In this document: in pieces, positions 20,901-27,877 of the stretch
How positions within the stretch are numbered: the stretch's first letter is position 1
Layout: every line of letters begins with the position of its first letter
NCBI GenBank assembly: GCA_016124425.1
Contig: WGNT01000063.1
Location: 1 to 33,590, forward strand
DNA length: 33,590 nucleotides
Source: Cytophagales bacterium
Lineage (GTDB): Bacteria; Bacteroidota; Bacteroidia; Cytophagales; Cyclobacteriaceae
Direction: 5' to 3'
Program-made: the position numbers and the translations under genes
Notes under the pieces: generated by a model
What the model saw: only the letters and a program-made list of their open reading frames with translations
Database searches by the model: none
Told to the model about the DNA's origin: nothing

Positions 20901-21026
20901 TTCGTCCTCGGAAAGTAGGTCAAAAGGATGGTTTTCCGGGTTGTCGGAACCCGGTGTACAGGAGAACATCAGGAGTATTCCCATTGCGGAAATATAACCC
21001 CATCTAATAAATGAAGTCAACGGCAT
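17946..21026 (-). CDS. Lipoprotein with membrane-bound dehydrogenase propeller, HEAT-like repeats and cytochrome c domain
   Basis: This is a very large exported protein (1026 residues). The N-terminal signal ends in a probable lipobox at Cys23 (LLMFSC). Residues of about 45-420 form a glucose/sorbosone-dehydrogenase-like beta-propeller of the 'putative membrane-bound dehydrogenase' type, with calcium-loop-like DTDGDGKADK and DTDGDDVADK strings. About 440-880 is a helical region with repeated 'RxxAxxAL' elements typical of HEAT repeats (NDPDPQVRREAAIALRHH is the clearest). The end is a cytochrome c domain of the 'putative heme-binding' type found in Planctomycetes and Verrucomicrobia, with CAVCH at 902-906 and a later MMPAG Met. 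The layout suggests sugar oxidation coupled to electron transfer through heme. It is followed after 16 bases by the isomerase-like gene. Substrate unknown. Confidence 0.88.
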   Translation of the reverse strand: MPLTSFIRWGYISAMGILLMFSCTPGSDNPENHPFDLLSEDEKRLPENALVGVTVHEGLEATLFASEPMITNPTNIDVDHRGRVWVCEAFNYRPAITGNEVKEAGDRIVILEDTDGDGKADKSTVFYQDPELNAPLGIWVMGNQAIVSQSPYVWMLTDTDGDDVADKKEILFQGIDGDQHDHGMHAFVFGPDGKFYFNFGNSGGQILDGTGKLVVDKSGNPVSKASYQEGLVFRCNPDFTEFEVLGQNFRNNYEVAVDSYGTMWQSDNDDDGNKGVRINFVMEYGNYGYKDEMTGAGWRVNRTNKEKEIPLQHWHLNDPGVVPNLLQTGAGSPTGMVVYEGELLPEVFRNQMIHTDAGPNVVRAYPVTNSGAGYTATMVNIMEGDKDQWFRPSDVCVAADGSLMVADWYDPGVGGHQVGDLNRGRIFRVAPSGTPYSTPTFDFTSVSGAIKALENPNLSVRYHAWQKLQRAGTAAEADLKNVFTSHSNPRVQARAFWALAKTAGIGTQYIEQAISHEDPNLRMAGLRAARQVNADLIPYLNQLVNDPDPQVRREAAIALRHHPSPKAPQLWATLASHHDGNDRWYLEALGIGADRQWDAYYSAWLDLVAEKAEEHPAHKDIVWRSRTGLAVPQLASLASDKAVPLDDRLRYFRAFDFNPDKAKKSEALIEMLEENQLKKEGQEEAEGISRLVLAHLDPAYLGKSVAAQEALSKVLDETYGTEAYLEMVQRFEVKKENPRLLQLAIDQSDNALGRTAATMLLRQDGRPMILQLVKGTDEKATINMLRALRGVGSNESLDILEGLALDSSTPLAVRREATSAIGGSYSGEDRVLVLLKEGKIPDNLIASAVNGVSRAWRKSIRMEANAYLDSDETEGNTLPPMNELLAMKGNLEEGKNVFKANCAVCHQAGDLGMDFGPKLTEIGSKLSKEAQYISIIHPDAGISFGYEGFILQMKDGSTLGGIISSQTETDIDLKLPGGSIIPIKTSDVESITQMENSMMPAGLEKAMSTQELVDLVEFLMNLKTNS

Positions 21027-21321
21027 ATATTTTTAGGTTTATTCAATCGGAATTCTTACACTTCTAGAGGTAAAAATAGCATAATATTTTTGATAGTAGC
21101 TAAAAATATTCCTGTGTATGCGCCCCTGTATATTGGAGCGCCTTTTTTTGAAAACCAACCTTACCTTCCGGGGTATGAACGGAATGGTCCAGTTTGCCGG
21201 TTATATGTCTGTTCGTTTATTCGCCCACTGAGACAGGCTGGCGAACGGAAAATGGAGGAGATGGAGAGGGGTCAACATTTACGGCTAATAACGGAATGTG
21301 TTATCCCCCTGCACACTAGGC
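21027..21321 (-). other. Intergenic stretch between two lipoprotein genes
   Basis: No gene is supported here. An 83-codon frame on the + strand has no family resemblance. A perfect TTCGCC/GGCGAA inverted repeat lies at about 21219-21245 without a U-run. Close to the dehydrogenase start is an AT-rich block that could hold its promoter, but no exact TAnnTTTG element is found on the - strand. Confidence 0.4.
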
Positions 21322-23574
21322 TTAGGGGTTTATCAGGTTGAGGTAGCGGCCCATCCAGTAGGGCAGAAGCCAGAATACCGGCTCCCTTACCCGTTTAGGG
21401 TCTCCTGCTACCGCCTCCCATGGATTTTTATCCCATCTTACCACTGCTCGCATGCTTGGCGGCTGTAGGAGATTTACCTGCAGATCTTCCAGAACCGGGG
21501 TCCGTACAAGGTGAATGTCCTCTCGCCGACGATGGTCAATGACCCAATCGATCAGGTCTAAGGGCGTATCCTTAAGGAAAGCAACGCTTTCCTGTAGTTC
21601 CTCATTTTTGCCTCTGGTATAAGTGTACAAAAAGTTGATCAGGGGATTGTGGTCGCCTTTCCGCGCCTGAAACCACTCATCCATGTGTTTTTCATAGAAC
21701 GCCAACAAGCTTGGATCGTCTTCTCCGAAAATAAGCAGCGGATAGATATAGGCTGCCAGCATGACGTCGAAATAGATAAACCATGCGGGATTCTGTTGGC
21801 TAATTGCTGCCATATTCTCCAGGTAGCCTTCTTCGTTGATTAGCTGCAGGTATGCCTGCTGGTACGATTCATCGCCGGTGATGTGAAATGCAAATTTTAG
21901 GAATCCCAGCATTTCCATAGAGTTCAAATTTCTGTCTGGGAGCCATTCCGGGTTGCGGTTGAGTTGGTCTGGAGACCAAACACCCCATCGGGTTGCTTTC
22001 CCATCCACATCAGTTAGCGAATAATCGTTGGCAATCAAGTGGTCGACGATTTTCCGTACGTGTTTTCGGATGACCTCCTTCTCTGCCTCATCGGCCACTA
22101 GCCTGTAGTAGAAGAAATACCCAAACATGTGGCCACACATTTCGTCACTGCTCGTGTCGCCTTTCCAAAGCCACTTGCAGTCGGCACTGGGGTGCCACCG
22201 CGTGCCGACCGGTTTGAACCGGGGTTCCCGGATTTTGGCTACAGCCAATTCGGTGGGGGTATAGGAGCGGTTAGGATCGTGTACTGTAGTCCATTCCACC
22301 GGTACGATGCTTCTGGCAAAAAAGCCGTCCACACCTGTGACTTCTTCCAGCTTTTTCAAAAAGTCAAACGCTTTTTTCGCACGTTGTTTTGCGGTTGTGT
22401 CACCGGTGGCGGCATAGCGGAAACTCTCCATTGCCAAGTACATGGAGGTGTATTCTCCATCGTTGTCGTCGTCTTCAGGCACCCAGGTGTCCAGATTACC
22501 CTCCTCTACAAGCCTTACCTGGCCGGCGGTCCATGGCGCGCGGATATGCCTTCCAATTAATTCGTTGTAGAAATAGGTTGCCTTGTCCTCCAGCGTCATT
22601 TGTGTCTTCCGGATACGGCTTACGCCTTTGTCGGTAGCGGCCAGTAGGTTACCTTCATCGTCAAAAATGATGGCATTGACATGATCGTCTACCAGCCAGC
22701 GTCTGCTAAACCGAAGGGATCTGCTGCCGTCGCTTCGGTACCGTGCAAGGCCATGTTCCGTTCCTATCCACATGCTACCGTCGGGATCTTTGGCGACAGC
22801 GGTTGCATATACTGTCGGAAGTCCGTTCTCGGTGGTGATTTTATCCGTTATCCTGCCACTAAGGTCTAGTTTTGTGATTCCGCCCAGACCTGAAGCCCAG
22901 AGGGTTTCATTGTCGTCCCAGGCGAGGCCGTTGACGTAGGCGCTGACAAGCGTTCCTTTTTTATACCAGTGGGTTTGGTGGTCGTTGACAAAGCGGTATA
23001 GTCCTACGTCGGAGGCTACCCAAACAGCTCCTTCGCGGTCTTCTACCATGGCCCGGACAGACTGGGGGAAGGAATAGGAAAGGAGCCGTAGCGTATCTCC
23101 TTTAATCATCCAGCCCCTGTGAGGTCCCAGCGCATATATTCCGTTAGCGCCTTGATGCAGGATGGAAACTGGATAGCCGGAGGTTTCTGAAATGAGTCGT
23201 AGCCCTTCGGGATTCATCAGGTACACCCCTTTCCAGGTTGCCATCCACAGCTCGTCTCCGCGAGCCAATAGTTGGCTGACAGGTCCTTGTATCTCCTCAT
23301 TGAGAGGCGGGAAATCCCATGTTTTGCTGCCATTAGGTTTTACAAAAACGCCTTTTTCCGTTGCCGCCCATATAGATTGCTGCGCGTCTATCTGAATGCT
23401 TCTTACTGGAACTGGATTGTTGCCGTCTGTAAGTAAAAAGCCCTCATGAGATTCCTGCTCAAACGGGACATCTTGATAACTGCCCACGATGATGGGTTTC
23501 TTTAGATCACTTTGGCAACCTGTTCCTATTGATAGGGCAAGTGTAAGCAATGATAGTAGTAAGCGTGACCGCAT
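21322..23574 (-). CDS. Lipoprotein: sensor-type beta-propeller fused to a predicted alpha/alpha-barrel domain
   Basis: I place the start at 23574, because MRSRLLLSLLTLALSIGTGC gives a clean lipoprotein signal (Cys20). The open frame reaches 23664, but the extra 30 residues do not look like a signal. The product is 750 residues. Residues of about 45-340 carry repeated 'x-x-x-W-x-A-T-x-x-G-[VL]' blades (IWAATEKGVF, LWMATWKGVY, VWVASDVGLY, LWASGLGGIT, MWIGTEHGLA, LLAATDKGVS), the propeller found in hybrid two-component sensors. No histidine kinase follows. The remaining 400 or so residues are helical with many Trp/Tyr and conserved acidic strings (WVPEDDDNDGEYTSMYLAMESFRYAATGD is an example region), resembling an (alpha/alpha)6 toroid of six-hairpin glycosidase type. 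This last point is inference from pattern only. No enzyme activity can be assigned. Confidence 0.75.
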   Translation of the reverse strand: MRSRLLLSLLTLALSIGTGCQSDLKKPIIVGSYQDVPFEQESHEGFLLTDGNNPVPVRSIQIDAQQSIWAATEKGVFVKPNGSKTWDFPPLNEEIQGPVSQLLARGDELWMATWKGVYLMNPEGLRLISETSGYPVSILHQGANGIYALGPHRGWMIKGDTLRLLSYSFPQSVRAMVEDREGAVWVASDVGLYRFVNDHQTHWYKKGTLVSAYVNGLAWDDNETLWASGLGGITKLDLSGRITDKITTENGLPTVYATAVAKDPDGSMWIGTEHGLARYRSDGSRSLRFSRRWLVDDHVNAIIFDDEGNLLAATDKGVSRIRKTQMTLEDKATYFYNELIGRHIRAPWTAGQVRLVEEGNLDTWVPEDDDNDGEYTSMYLAMESFRYAATGDTTAKQRAKKAFDFLKKLEEVTGVDGFFARSIVPVEWTTVHDPNRSYTPTELAVAKIREPRFKPVGTRWHPSADCKWLWKGDTSSDEMCGHMFGYFFYYRLVADEAEKEVIRKHVRKIVDHLIANDYSLTDVDGKATRWGVWSPDQLNRNPEWLPDRNLNSMEMLGFLKFAFHITGDESYQQAYLQLINEEGYLENMAAISQQNPAWFIYFDVMLAAYIYPLLIFGEDDPSLLAFYEKHMDEWFQARKGDHNPLINFLYTYTRGKNEELQESVAFLKDTPLDLIDWVIDHRRREDIHLVRTPVLEDLQVNLLQPPSMRAVVRWDKNPWEAVAGDPKRVREPVFWLLPYWMGRYLNLINP

Positions 23575-23591
23575 GCCTGTTTCGTTGAAGT

Positions 23592-23608
23592 GGTAAACTT
23601 TGTTTACC
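23592..23608. promoter_or_regulatory. Perfect 17-base palindrome upstream of the propeller lipoprotein
   Basis: GGTAAAC, TTT, GTTTACC form a perfect inverted repeat with a three-base centre, 18 bases upstream of the chosen start of the - strand lipoprotein gene. It could be a repressor operator or a small hairpin near the ribosome-binding region. Confidence 0.4.
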
Positions 23609-23716
23609 GCAAAACAGGGAATAAGGCTATCGGTTTGGACAAAAACTATTAACGATCTCGGCACCTGGTTTAGACGCAGGAACCTTACGAAGGTGGAAAC
23701 CGGATGCCTGCAATAA

Positions 23717-23737
23717 AAATAAAATATGCCTTTATTT
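23717..23737 (-). terminator. Weak AT-rich hairpin after gluQRS
   Basis: AAATAAA and TTTATTT can pair around a seven-base loop just beyond the gluQRS stop on the - strand, followed by a short T-rich stretch. The stem has no G-C pairs, so termination is only possible, not likely to be strong. Confidence 0.3.
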
Positions 23738-23739
23738 AG

Positions 23740-24648
23740 TTATTGCTGGGATGCATGGTTTAGATATAGCAACGCAAACTCATCTAGCGTTTCGGCCGGA
23801 ATAGGGAAATGGAGGTAGTCACTCAGACGTCTGAAGATGGCCTCTTTTTTTTCCCCGCTTTTCCGAAGATACCGGATAGAAGTGCTTCCGCTCGACTTTG
23901 ACAATTTAGTTTCACCGATCTTTACAAGTGCATGGTGGTGAAAGCTAGCTCGTAAAAACGGTTGTCCAGTCGAAAGTCTCTCGGCAAGATGAAGCTGTGC
24001 CAGCGAAGAATCCCAAAGATCGGCGCCTCTGATAATCAGGTCAACTCCGTAATGCAGGTCATCCATTACGGAAGTCAGTTGATAAGCCGGGTACCCGTCT
24101 TTTTTCCGAAGGATAAAGTCAGCCATTGTAAGGGGAAACCCAATCGCCGTTTGATGATTGGGGTAGATGGTAATAGGAACGGGTTTTTCCAAGTTGCTCC
24201 GAAACCTCCAACAACATCCCGTCGTGTTTAGCGGCAGGTAACTTTTTTTGCAGTATCCCGGATAGCCTTTTGTAAGATCGGCATCAGCCAATGTTTTTCT
24301 ACTGCAGGAGCAGGCAAAGCACGCGTTTTTTTCTGCAAGTTCGGTCAAGGCATTTTCATAGAGGGGCATCCTGTGTACCTGGGAGAAGTTTTTTTTGAAG
24401 TCGTGAACGTCTCTTGGGCCATCATCATAGGGGATAGCCAGGAAGTCAAGGGTGTCAAAAATGTCCTGAATGTACAAGTCCCTGCACCTTGCCCTGTCCA
24501 GGTCGTCTATGCGAAGGAAGACTTTTGCCCGATGTTTTTGTGCCAAGGCGCAGGTAATTGCAAATGACAGCGCATTTCCCAAATGAAGGTATCCGCTTGG
24601 CGTCGGCGCTAGGCGGGTTTTGGTAAGGGATTGCTCTTTATGATCCAT
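23740..24648 (-). CDS. gluQRS: Glutamyl-Q tRNA(Asp) synthetase
   Basis: This enzyme is a truncated glutamyl-tRNA synthetase paralogue that activates glutamate and attaches it to queuosine at the wobble position of tRNA(Asp). The 302-residue protein contains only the catalytic half. RLAPTPSGYLHLGNAL carries the HIGH-type motif (HLGN at 22-25) and ETKLSKSSG carries the KMSKS-type motif (KLSKS at 248-252). The zinc site typical of GluQRS is visible as Cys113, Cys115, Tyr129 and Cys133. The anticodon-binding domain is absent, which separates it from GltX. I chose the ATG at 24648; an ATG 12 codons upstream would deepen the overlap with crtA. With this start it overlaps the crtA-like gene by 11 bases. 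Confidence 0.93.
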   Translation of the reverse strand: MDHKEQSLTKTRLAPTPSGYLHLGNALSFAITCALAQKHRAKVFLRIDDLDRARCRDLYIQDIFDTLDFLAIPYDDGPRDVHDFKKNFSQVHRMPLYENALTELAEKNACFACSCSRKTLADADLTKGYPGYCKKSYLPLNTTGCCWRFRSNLEKPVPITIYPNHQTAIGFPLTMADFILRKKDGYPAYQLTSVMDDLHYGVDLIIRGADLWDSSLAQLHLAERLSTGQPFLRASFHHHALVKIGETKLSKSSGSTSIRYLRKSGEKKEAIFRRLSDYLHFPIPAETLDEFALLYLNHASQQ

Positions 24649-25324
24649 CGTCAAAGGCAGGGTCAATGGGAACAAATCGGGCAAATAGTTCCTCCTTGTA
24701 CCAGTTATCTTTTTTTACCAACGTGATAATGCGCTTGTGCTCTTCGGTATAGGCGAAGGACTGCATCTTTTTCAACGACTCCCAGTAACTAAAGGTGGCC
24801 TGTTCGATCGCCGGCCATTCGCCAATGCCTTTGGTGAAAATAAGCCCATCTGCCTTCTCCGCCGACCGGCTTGCTGCGGGGACGTTCCGGAGAAACCGCC
24901 CTATTTTCAAAAGCCGAAGCCTTGCTCTTGTGATTACCATGACCGGCCCCGCTGTGTAGCTGTGGTTTGCCGTGAACGGATTGATGCCTCCCCATGTACC
25001 GTGACTTTGGATACACCCCATCCAGTACGTAAAATTGGATTTACACTGGGTATTAAAGCGTAGATAAGCTTCGGAAAGTGTGTAGTTTTTGGCTGCCGAG
25101 CGATCCTTCCAAACAATAAGCAGGGCATAGGTACGAAAATCCGGCTTTAGCGAAAAACCGAACCCGCCACCTGTCCCCAACAACTTGAAGAAAACAATGC
25201 CTTTAATTTTTTTTATGGGTTCCAAAGCGAGCCGCATTTGGTTGAACGCCCATCGTCTTCTACCCGTTCCGTATTCGAAAAAGGTAATTGAGCAAACCGC
25301 TTTTTCTTGATTCTGTTCCAACAC
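24638..25324 (-). CDS. crtA: CrtA-like carotenoid monooxygenase (spheroidene monooxygenase family)
   Basis: This protein belongs to the spheroidene-monooxygenase family, heme enzymes that introduce a keto group at C-2 of acyclic or hydroxylated carotenoid ends. In pigmented Bacteroidota the homologue is thought to act in ketocarotenoid synthesis. The 228-residue product has the full family pattern. It opens with WAFNQMRLALEPIKKIKGI, then FFKLLGTGGGFGFSL. The C-terminal half holds ITRARLRLLKIGRFLRNVPAAS, DGLIFTKGIGEWP, QATFSYWESLKKMQSFAY and KKDNWYKEELFARF. The start is GTG at 25324 (a TTG follows at once); the next ATG is too far inside the conserved region. No other carotenoid genes are in the window. 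It overlaps gluQRS by 11 bases. Confidence 0.85.
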   Translation of the reverse strand: MLEQNQEKAVCSITFFEYGTGRRRWAFNQMRLALEPIKKIKGIVFFKLLGTGGGFGFSLKPDFRTYALLIVWKDRSAAKNYTLSEAYLRFNTQCKSNFTYWMGCIQSHGTWGGINPFTANHSYTAGPVMVITRARLRLLKIGRFLRNVPAASRSAEKADGLIFTKGIGEWPAIEQATFSYWESLKKMQSFAYTEEHKRIITLVKKDNWYKEELFARFVPIDPAFDDGS

Positions 25325-25369
25325 AAATTTTCCAATCCATCCGTGATACTACTCCCACAAAGTTAGGGT

Positions 25370-25450
25370 TCAATCGAATACTTTTTTAATGACAACATAA
25401 ATAATACCAATAGCTACACCAATCGTGACGCCTGCGATGACAAATTCCAT
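25370..25450 (-). CDS. Small single-pass membrane peptide, 26 residues, function unknown
   Basis: A complete ORF of 26 codons plus stop lies on the - strand 45 bases upstream of the crtA-like gene. It begins ATG (25448-25450) and ends TGA (25370-25372). The predicted peptide starts MEF, has one uninterrupted hydrophobic Gly/Ile/Val-rich segment of about 18 residues, and ends with Lys-Lys-Val-Phe-Asp. That gives a typical transmembrane helix with positive charges at one end. I do not recognise the family. Its position suggests cotranscription with crtA and gluQRS. Below usual annotation cut-offs, so it would be missed by most gene callers. Confidence 0.5.
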   Translation of the reverse strand: MEFVIAGVTIGVAIGIIYVVIKKVFD

Positions 25451-25634
25451 GGTAGTCTCAAGTTAGGTTTTTTAAGGACAGTTCCTCTGTCGACCCCAAC
25501 TATAACTCGATTGGCACCCAATAGTTTTTGGGGATTGGGGGTTAAATGAAACCGTGAGCGAAGCACGATTCTGGTTTTTTTTATGATTTACCCCACAAAG
25601 GGTTGTAACTTGCGCTCTATTTAGCGGTAGTTTT

Positions 25635-26786
25635 ATGAATGTATTGAAGAAGAGAAGATTGTCCGTCGGTGCATTCTTTTTTTTGACCGGATTGTGTTTT
25701 TCCTCATGGGCTTCCAGAATACCTGATTTCCAGCGAACGTTTACCTTAAGCGAGGGACAGCTTGGCACACTTTTGTTGGGCATGCCGGCGGGCTCGTTGA
25801 TCGCACTTCCTTTGGCAGCGTGGGCGGTATATCGTTTTGGCAGCAGAAAGGTGGTGTTGGCAGGAATGAGCCTATATATTTTGGGCCTAGTTTCTTTGGG
25901 GCTTGCAACGTCAAGCTTTCAGTTGGCGCTTCTTGTTGTGTTTGTTGGAATATTGGGAAATATCATGAATATTTCCTTGAATACACAGGCCTTGTCGATC
26001 GAAAGCGAATATGGCCGTAGTATACTTAGCTCCTTTCATGGCTCTTGGAGCTTGGCGGGTTTTGTGGGAGCAGGGATTGGTGCAGGAATGGTTTTTTTGG
26101 ATTTTGACCCCTTGGTTCATTATCTGGTTATCTTTGTTCTCGGGGCCGGGATCATTGTAAAATCGCAGCGGTACATTTTTGCCGAGCAGGTAGGCACAGA
26201 AAGTGCCGGTGGCGGATTTGTTTTCAAAAAGCCCGATCCGTTGATAATGCGGATAGGCTTGGTGGGATTTTGCGGCATGATGTGTGAGGGCTGCATGTTT
26301 GACTGGTCTGGGGTGTACATGGCAAAAGCCGTTGGGGCGCCGGCTTCTTTGGTCCCACTCGGTTTTTTTGCCTTTATGGGTGCGATGGCATCGGGTCGAT
26401 TTATGGCTGATAAAGTGGCAAACCGGTATGGTAAAATTTGGGTATTGAGGGTAAGCGGGCTTCTGATTTTTTCAGGCTTGTGTCTAGCTGTTTTCGTTCC
26501 GCAGGTGCTCCTCGTATTGGTCGGGTTTGCGTTGGTAGGATTGGGTACGGCGTCGGTCGTGCCGCTATCCTATAGTATAGTAGGACGCTCCCGGACCTAT
26601 ACGCCCGGAATTGCCATCGCAATGGTTTCGTCCATTTCCTTCTTCGGGTTTTTGTTGGGTCCACCCTTTATTGGCTTCATTGCGGAACTCTTTAATCTGA
26701 AGACTTCTTTCGCATTAATTTCCGTGATGGGAATGGCTATTGCGATGCTCGTAAGTGTGCGGCAAAAGGTGTTTTTGGCTACATAA
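25635..26786 (+). CDS. MFS transporter, YbjJ-like
   Basis: This inner-membrane transporter of the major facilitator superfamily has 383 residues and about 12 predicted transmembrane helices. N-terminal strings are SVGAFFFLTGLCFSSWASRIP and EGQLGTLLLGMPAGSLIALPL. The loop between helices 2 and 3 has YRFGSRKV, the usual RxGxRK motif. Helix 5 contains SFHGSWSLAGFVGAGIGAGM, which is typical of the YbjJ subgroup. The second half has the corresponding ASGRFMADKVANRYG loop. Transport substrate is unknown. The gene is divergent from the small peptide/crtA/gluQRS group, with about 185 bases between them, and no neighbour suggests a ligand. Confidence 0.88.
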   Translation: MNVLKKRRLSVGAFFFLTGLCFSSWASRIPDFQRTFTLSEGQLGTLLLGMPAGSLIALPLAAWAVYRFGSRKVVLAGMSLYILGLVSLGLATSSFQLALLVVFVGILGNIMNISLNTQALSIESEYGRSILSSFHGSWSLAGFVGAGIGAGMVFLDFDPLVHYLVIFVLGAGIIVKSQRYIFAEQVGTESAGGGFVFKKPDPLIMRIGLVGFCGMMCEGCMFDWSGVYMAKAVGAPASLVPLGFFAFMGAMASGRFMADKVANRYGKIWVLRVSGLLIFSGLCLAVFVPQVLLVLVGFALVGLGTASVVPLSYSIVGRSRTYTPGIAIAMVSSISFFGFLLGPPFIGFIAELFNLKTSFALISVMGMAIAMLVSVRQKVFLAT

Positions 26787-26910
26787 GCGCCATGTGTGGC
26801 TCCTTTGGGAAGAACAACAGCCGAAAATCCGGTGTTTTATGTAAAAAAACAGGTTCATTTTTTGGTTAAGTAGATAAAACCTATCATTTTTGTAGGAAAT
26901 ATAGACAATG

Positions 26911-26964
26911 GGTACAGCCGTCCGTAGGCGGCCCTGTTTGTAGCTTCCCTAGTCACCAGCTTAC
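26911..26964 (+). promoter_or_regulatory. Hairpin-rich cysH leader
   Basis: Two small stems lie in the 200 bases before cysH: ACAGCCG with CGG..CTGT (26914-26937) and GTAGCT with AGCTTAC (26940-26964, one bulge). They end about 22 bases before the start codon. No known riboswitch consensus was recognised. Confidence 0.3.
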
Positions 26965-26986
26965 TACGTCGCTAAACACCATAAAC

Positions 26987-27679
26987 ATGACAGATACGAT
27001 CGTCAAGAAACGGAATTTTTCTTCGGAAGAAATAAAAACGTTAAACAAAAAATATCATCCACTGTCAGTTGAAGAAAGAGTAGCTCAGTTATATGCCGAC
27101 TTTTCCGAAAAGGAAGTTATGTTGACAAGCTCCTTTGCGGCTACATCAGCATTGTTGCTTAGTATATTTGCTTCCGCTAAACCCAGTCAGAAAATATATT
27201 TTATCGATACAGGATATCATTTCGAAGAGACGCTCGAATACAAGGCACAATTGACCGAATTGTATGGTCTTGATGTTGTCTCCGTAGGCGCTTCTGACGA
27301 AGACCATGCCTTTACTACTGCCAATAAAACTTGGGCGTCTGATCCGGAAAATTGCTGCTCTATCAATAAGGTAAAGCCTTTGGAACTTATAAAGCGCCGG
27401 TTTTCAGTCTGGGTGAGTGGGCTGATGTGGTGGCAAAGCGATCACAGGGCGGCGCTTGATATTTTTGAAGAACGGGGAGGGATCCTCAAGTTTTACCCCT
27501 TGCTCGACGTGAGTCCAGAGCAGCGCGACAAATACATTCAAGAACACAATTATCCATTTCACCCCCTTATAGCCAAAGGCTATCACTCTATTGGGTGCAA
27601 ACACTGCACAGTACCCGGGAACGACCGAAGTGGAAGGTGGAATAACAGTCCCAAGACAGAGTGTGGATTACACCTATAA
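26987..27679 (+). CDS. cysH: Adenylyl-sulfate (APS) reductase, iron-sulfur type
   Basis: This enzyme reduces activated sulfate (APS, possibly PAPS) to sulfite with thioredoxin in assimilatory sulfur metabolism. The 230-residue protein has the adenylyl-sulfate-binding fold with TSSFAATSALLL near residue 47 and IDTGYHFEETLEY near 73. It carries the cysteine pattern of the [4Fe-4S] APS-reductase type: Cys123-Cys124, then Cys204-x-x-Cys207. The catalytic C-terminal KTECGLH motif has Cys226. PAPS-only enzymes lack the cluster cysteines, so APS is the likelier substrate. No cysD/N/I partners are in the window. The gene stands alone with a hairpin on each side. Confidence 0.93.
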   Translation: MTDTIVKKRNFSSEEIKTLNKKYHPLSVEERVAQLYADFSEKEVMLTSSFAATSALLLSIFASAKPSQKIYFIDTGYHFEETLEYKAQLTELYGLDVVSVGASDEDHAFTTANKTWASDPENCCSINKVKPLELIKRRFSVWVSGLMWWQSDHRAALDIFEERGGILKFYPLLDVSPEQRDKYIQEHNYPFHPLIAKGYHSIGCKHCTVPGNDRSGRWNNSPKTECGLHL

Positions 27680-27698
27680 ATAGTAAAAATGAGCACTA

Positions 27699-27747
27699 TA
27701 AGCCATAAGTAGGCTTGTTTTTTGCGTCGTTTTCGCTACTTGGCTTA
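27699..27747 (+). terminator. Terminator after cysH with an overlapping alternative hairpin
   Basis: A short stem AAGCC (27700-27704) and GGCTT (27712-27716) is followed by GTTTTTT, an ordinary intrinsic terminator 20 bases past the cysH stop. The same 5' arm can instead pair over 12 bases with CTACTTGGCTTA (27736-27747), with a two-base bulge, enclosing the T-run. Confidence 0.65.
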
Positions 27748-27877
27748 CAATTCAAATAATGTGGTTTATTTTTTATCCGGTTTTTGAAAAACTGATTTTT
27801 TGAATTGTTATTAATTTGGCATTTTAGGTCGCAGGCGATATATTATTTGTGATGCTCTTTTTCTTTAAGCGCGATTT

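Noticed and set aside
21112..21148. GCGC..GCGC hairpin followed by T7 on the + strand
   Set aside because: The stem is short with a mismatch, and no + strand gene precedes it that would need a terminator.
21090..21341. 83-codon frame on the + strand between two - strand lipoprotein genes
   Set aside because: It runs into the 3' end of the opposite gene, has no family features and probably arose by chance.
25491..25532. CCCCAA..TTGGGG pairing upstream of the MFS gene
   Set aside because: Long interrupted loop and no T-run; not convincing as a terminator or known RNA.
26950..26985. GCTAAA upstream of cysH, suggesting a SAM-II riboswitch
   Set aside because: The first stem and the UGAUUUAA-like loop of SAM-II are missing, and cysH is not a usual target; only generic hairpins are seen.
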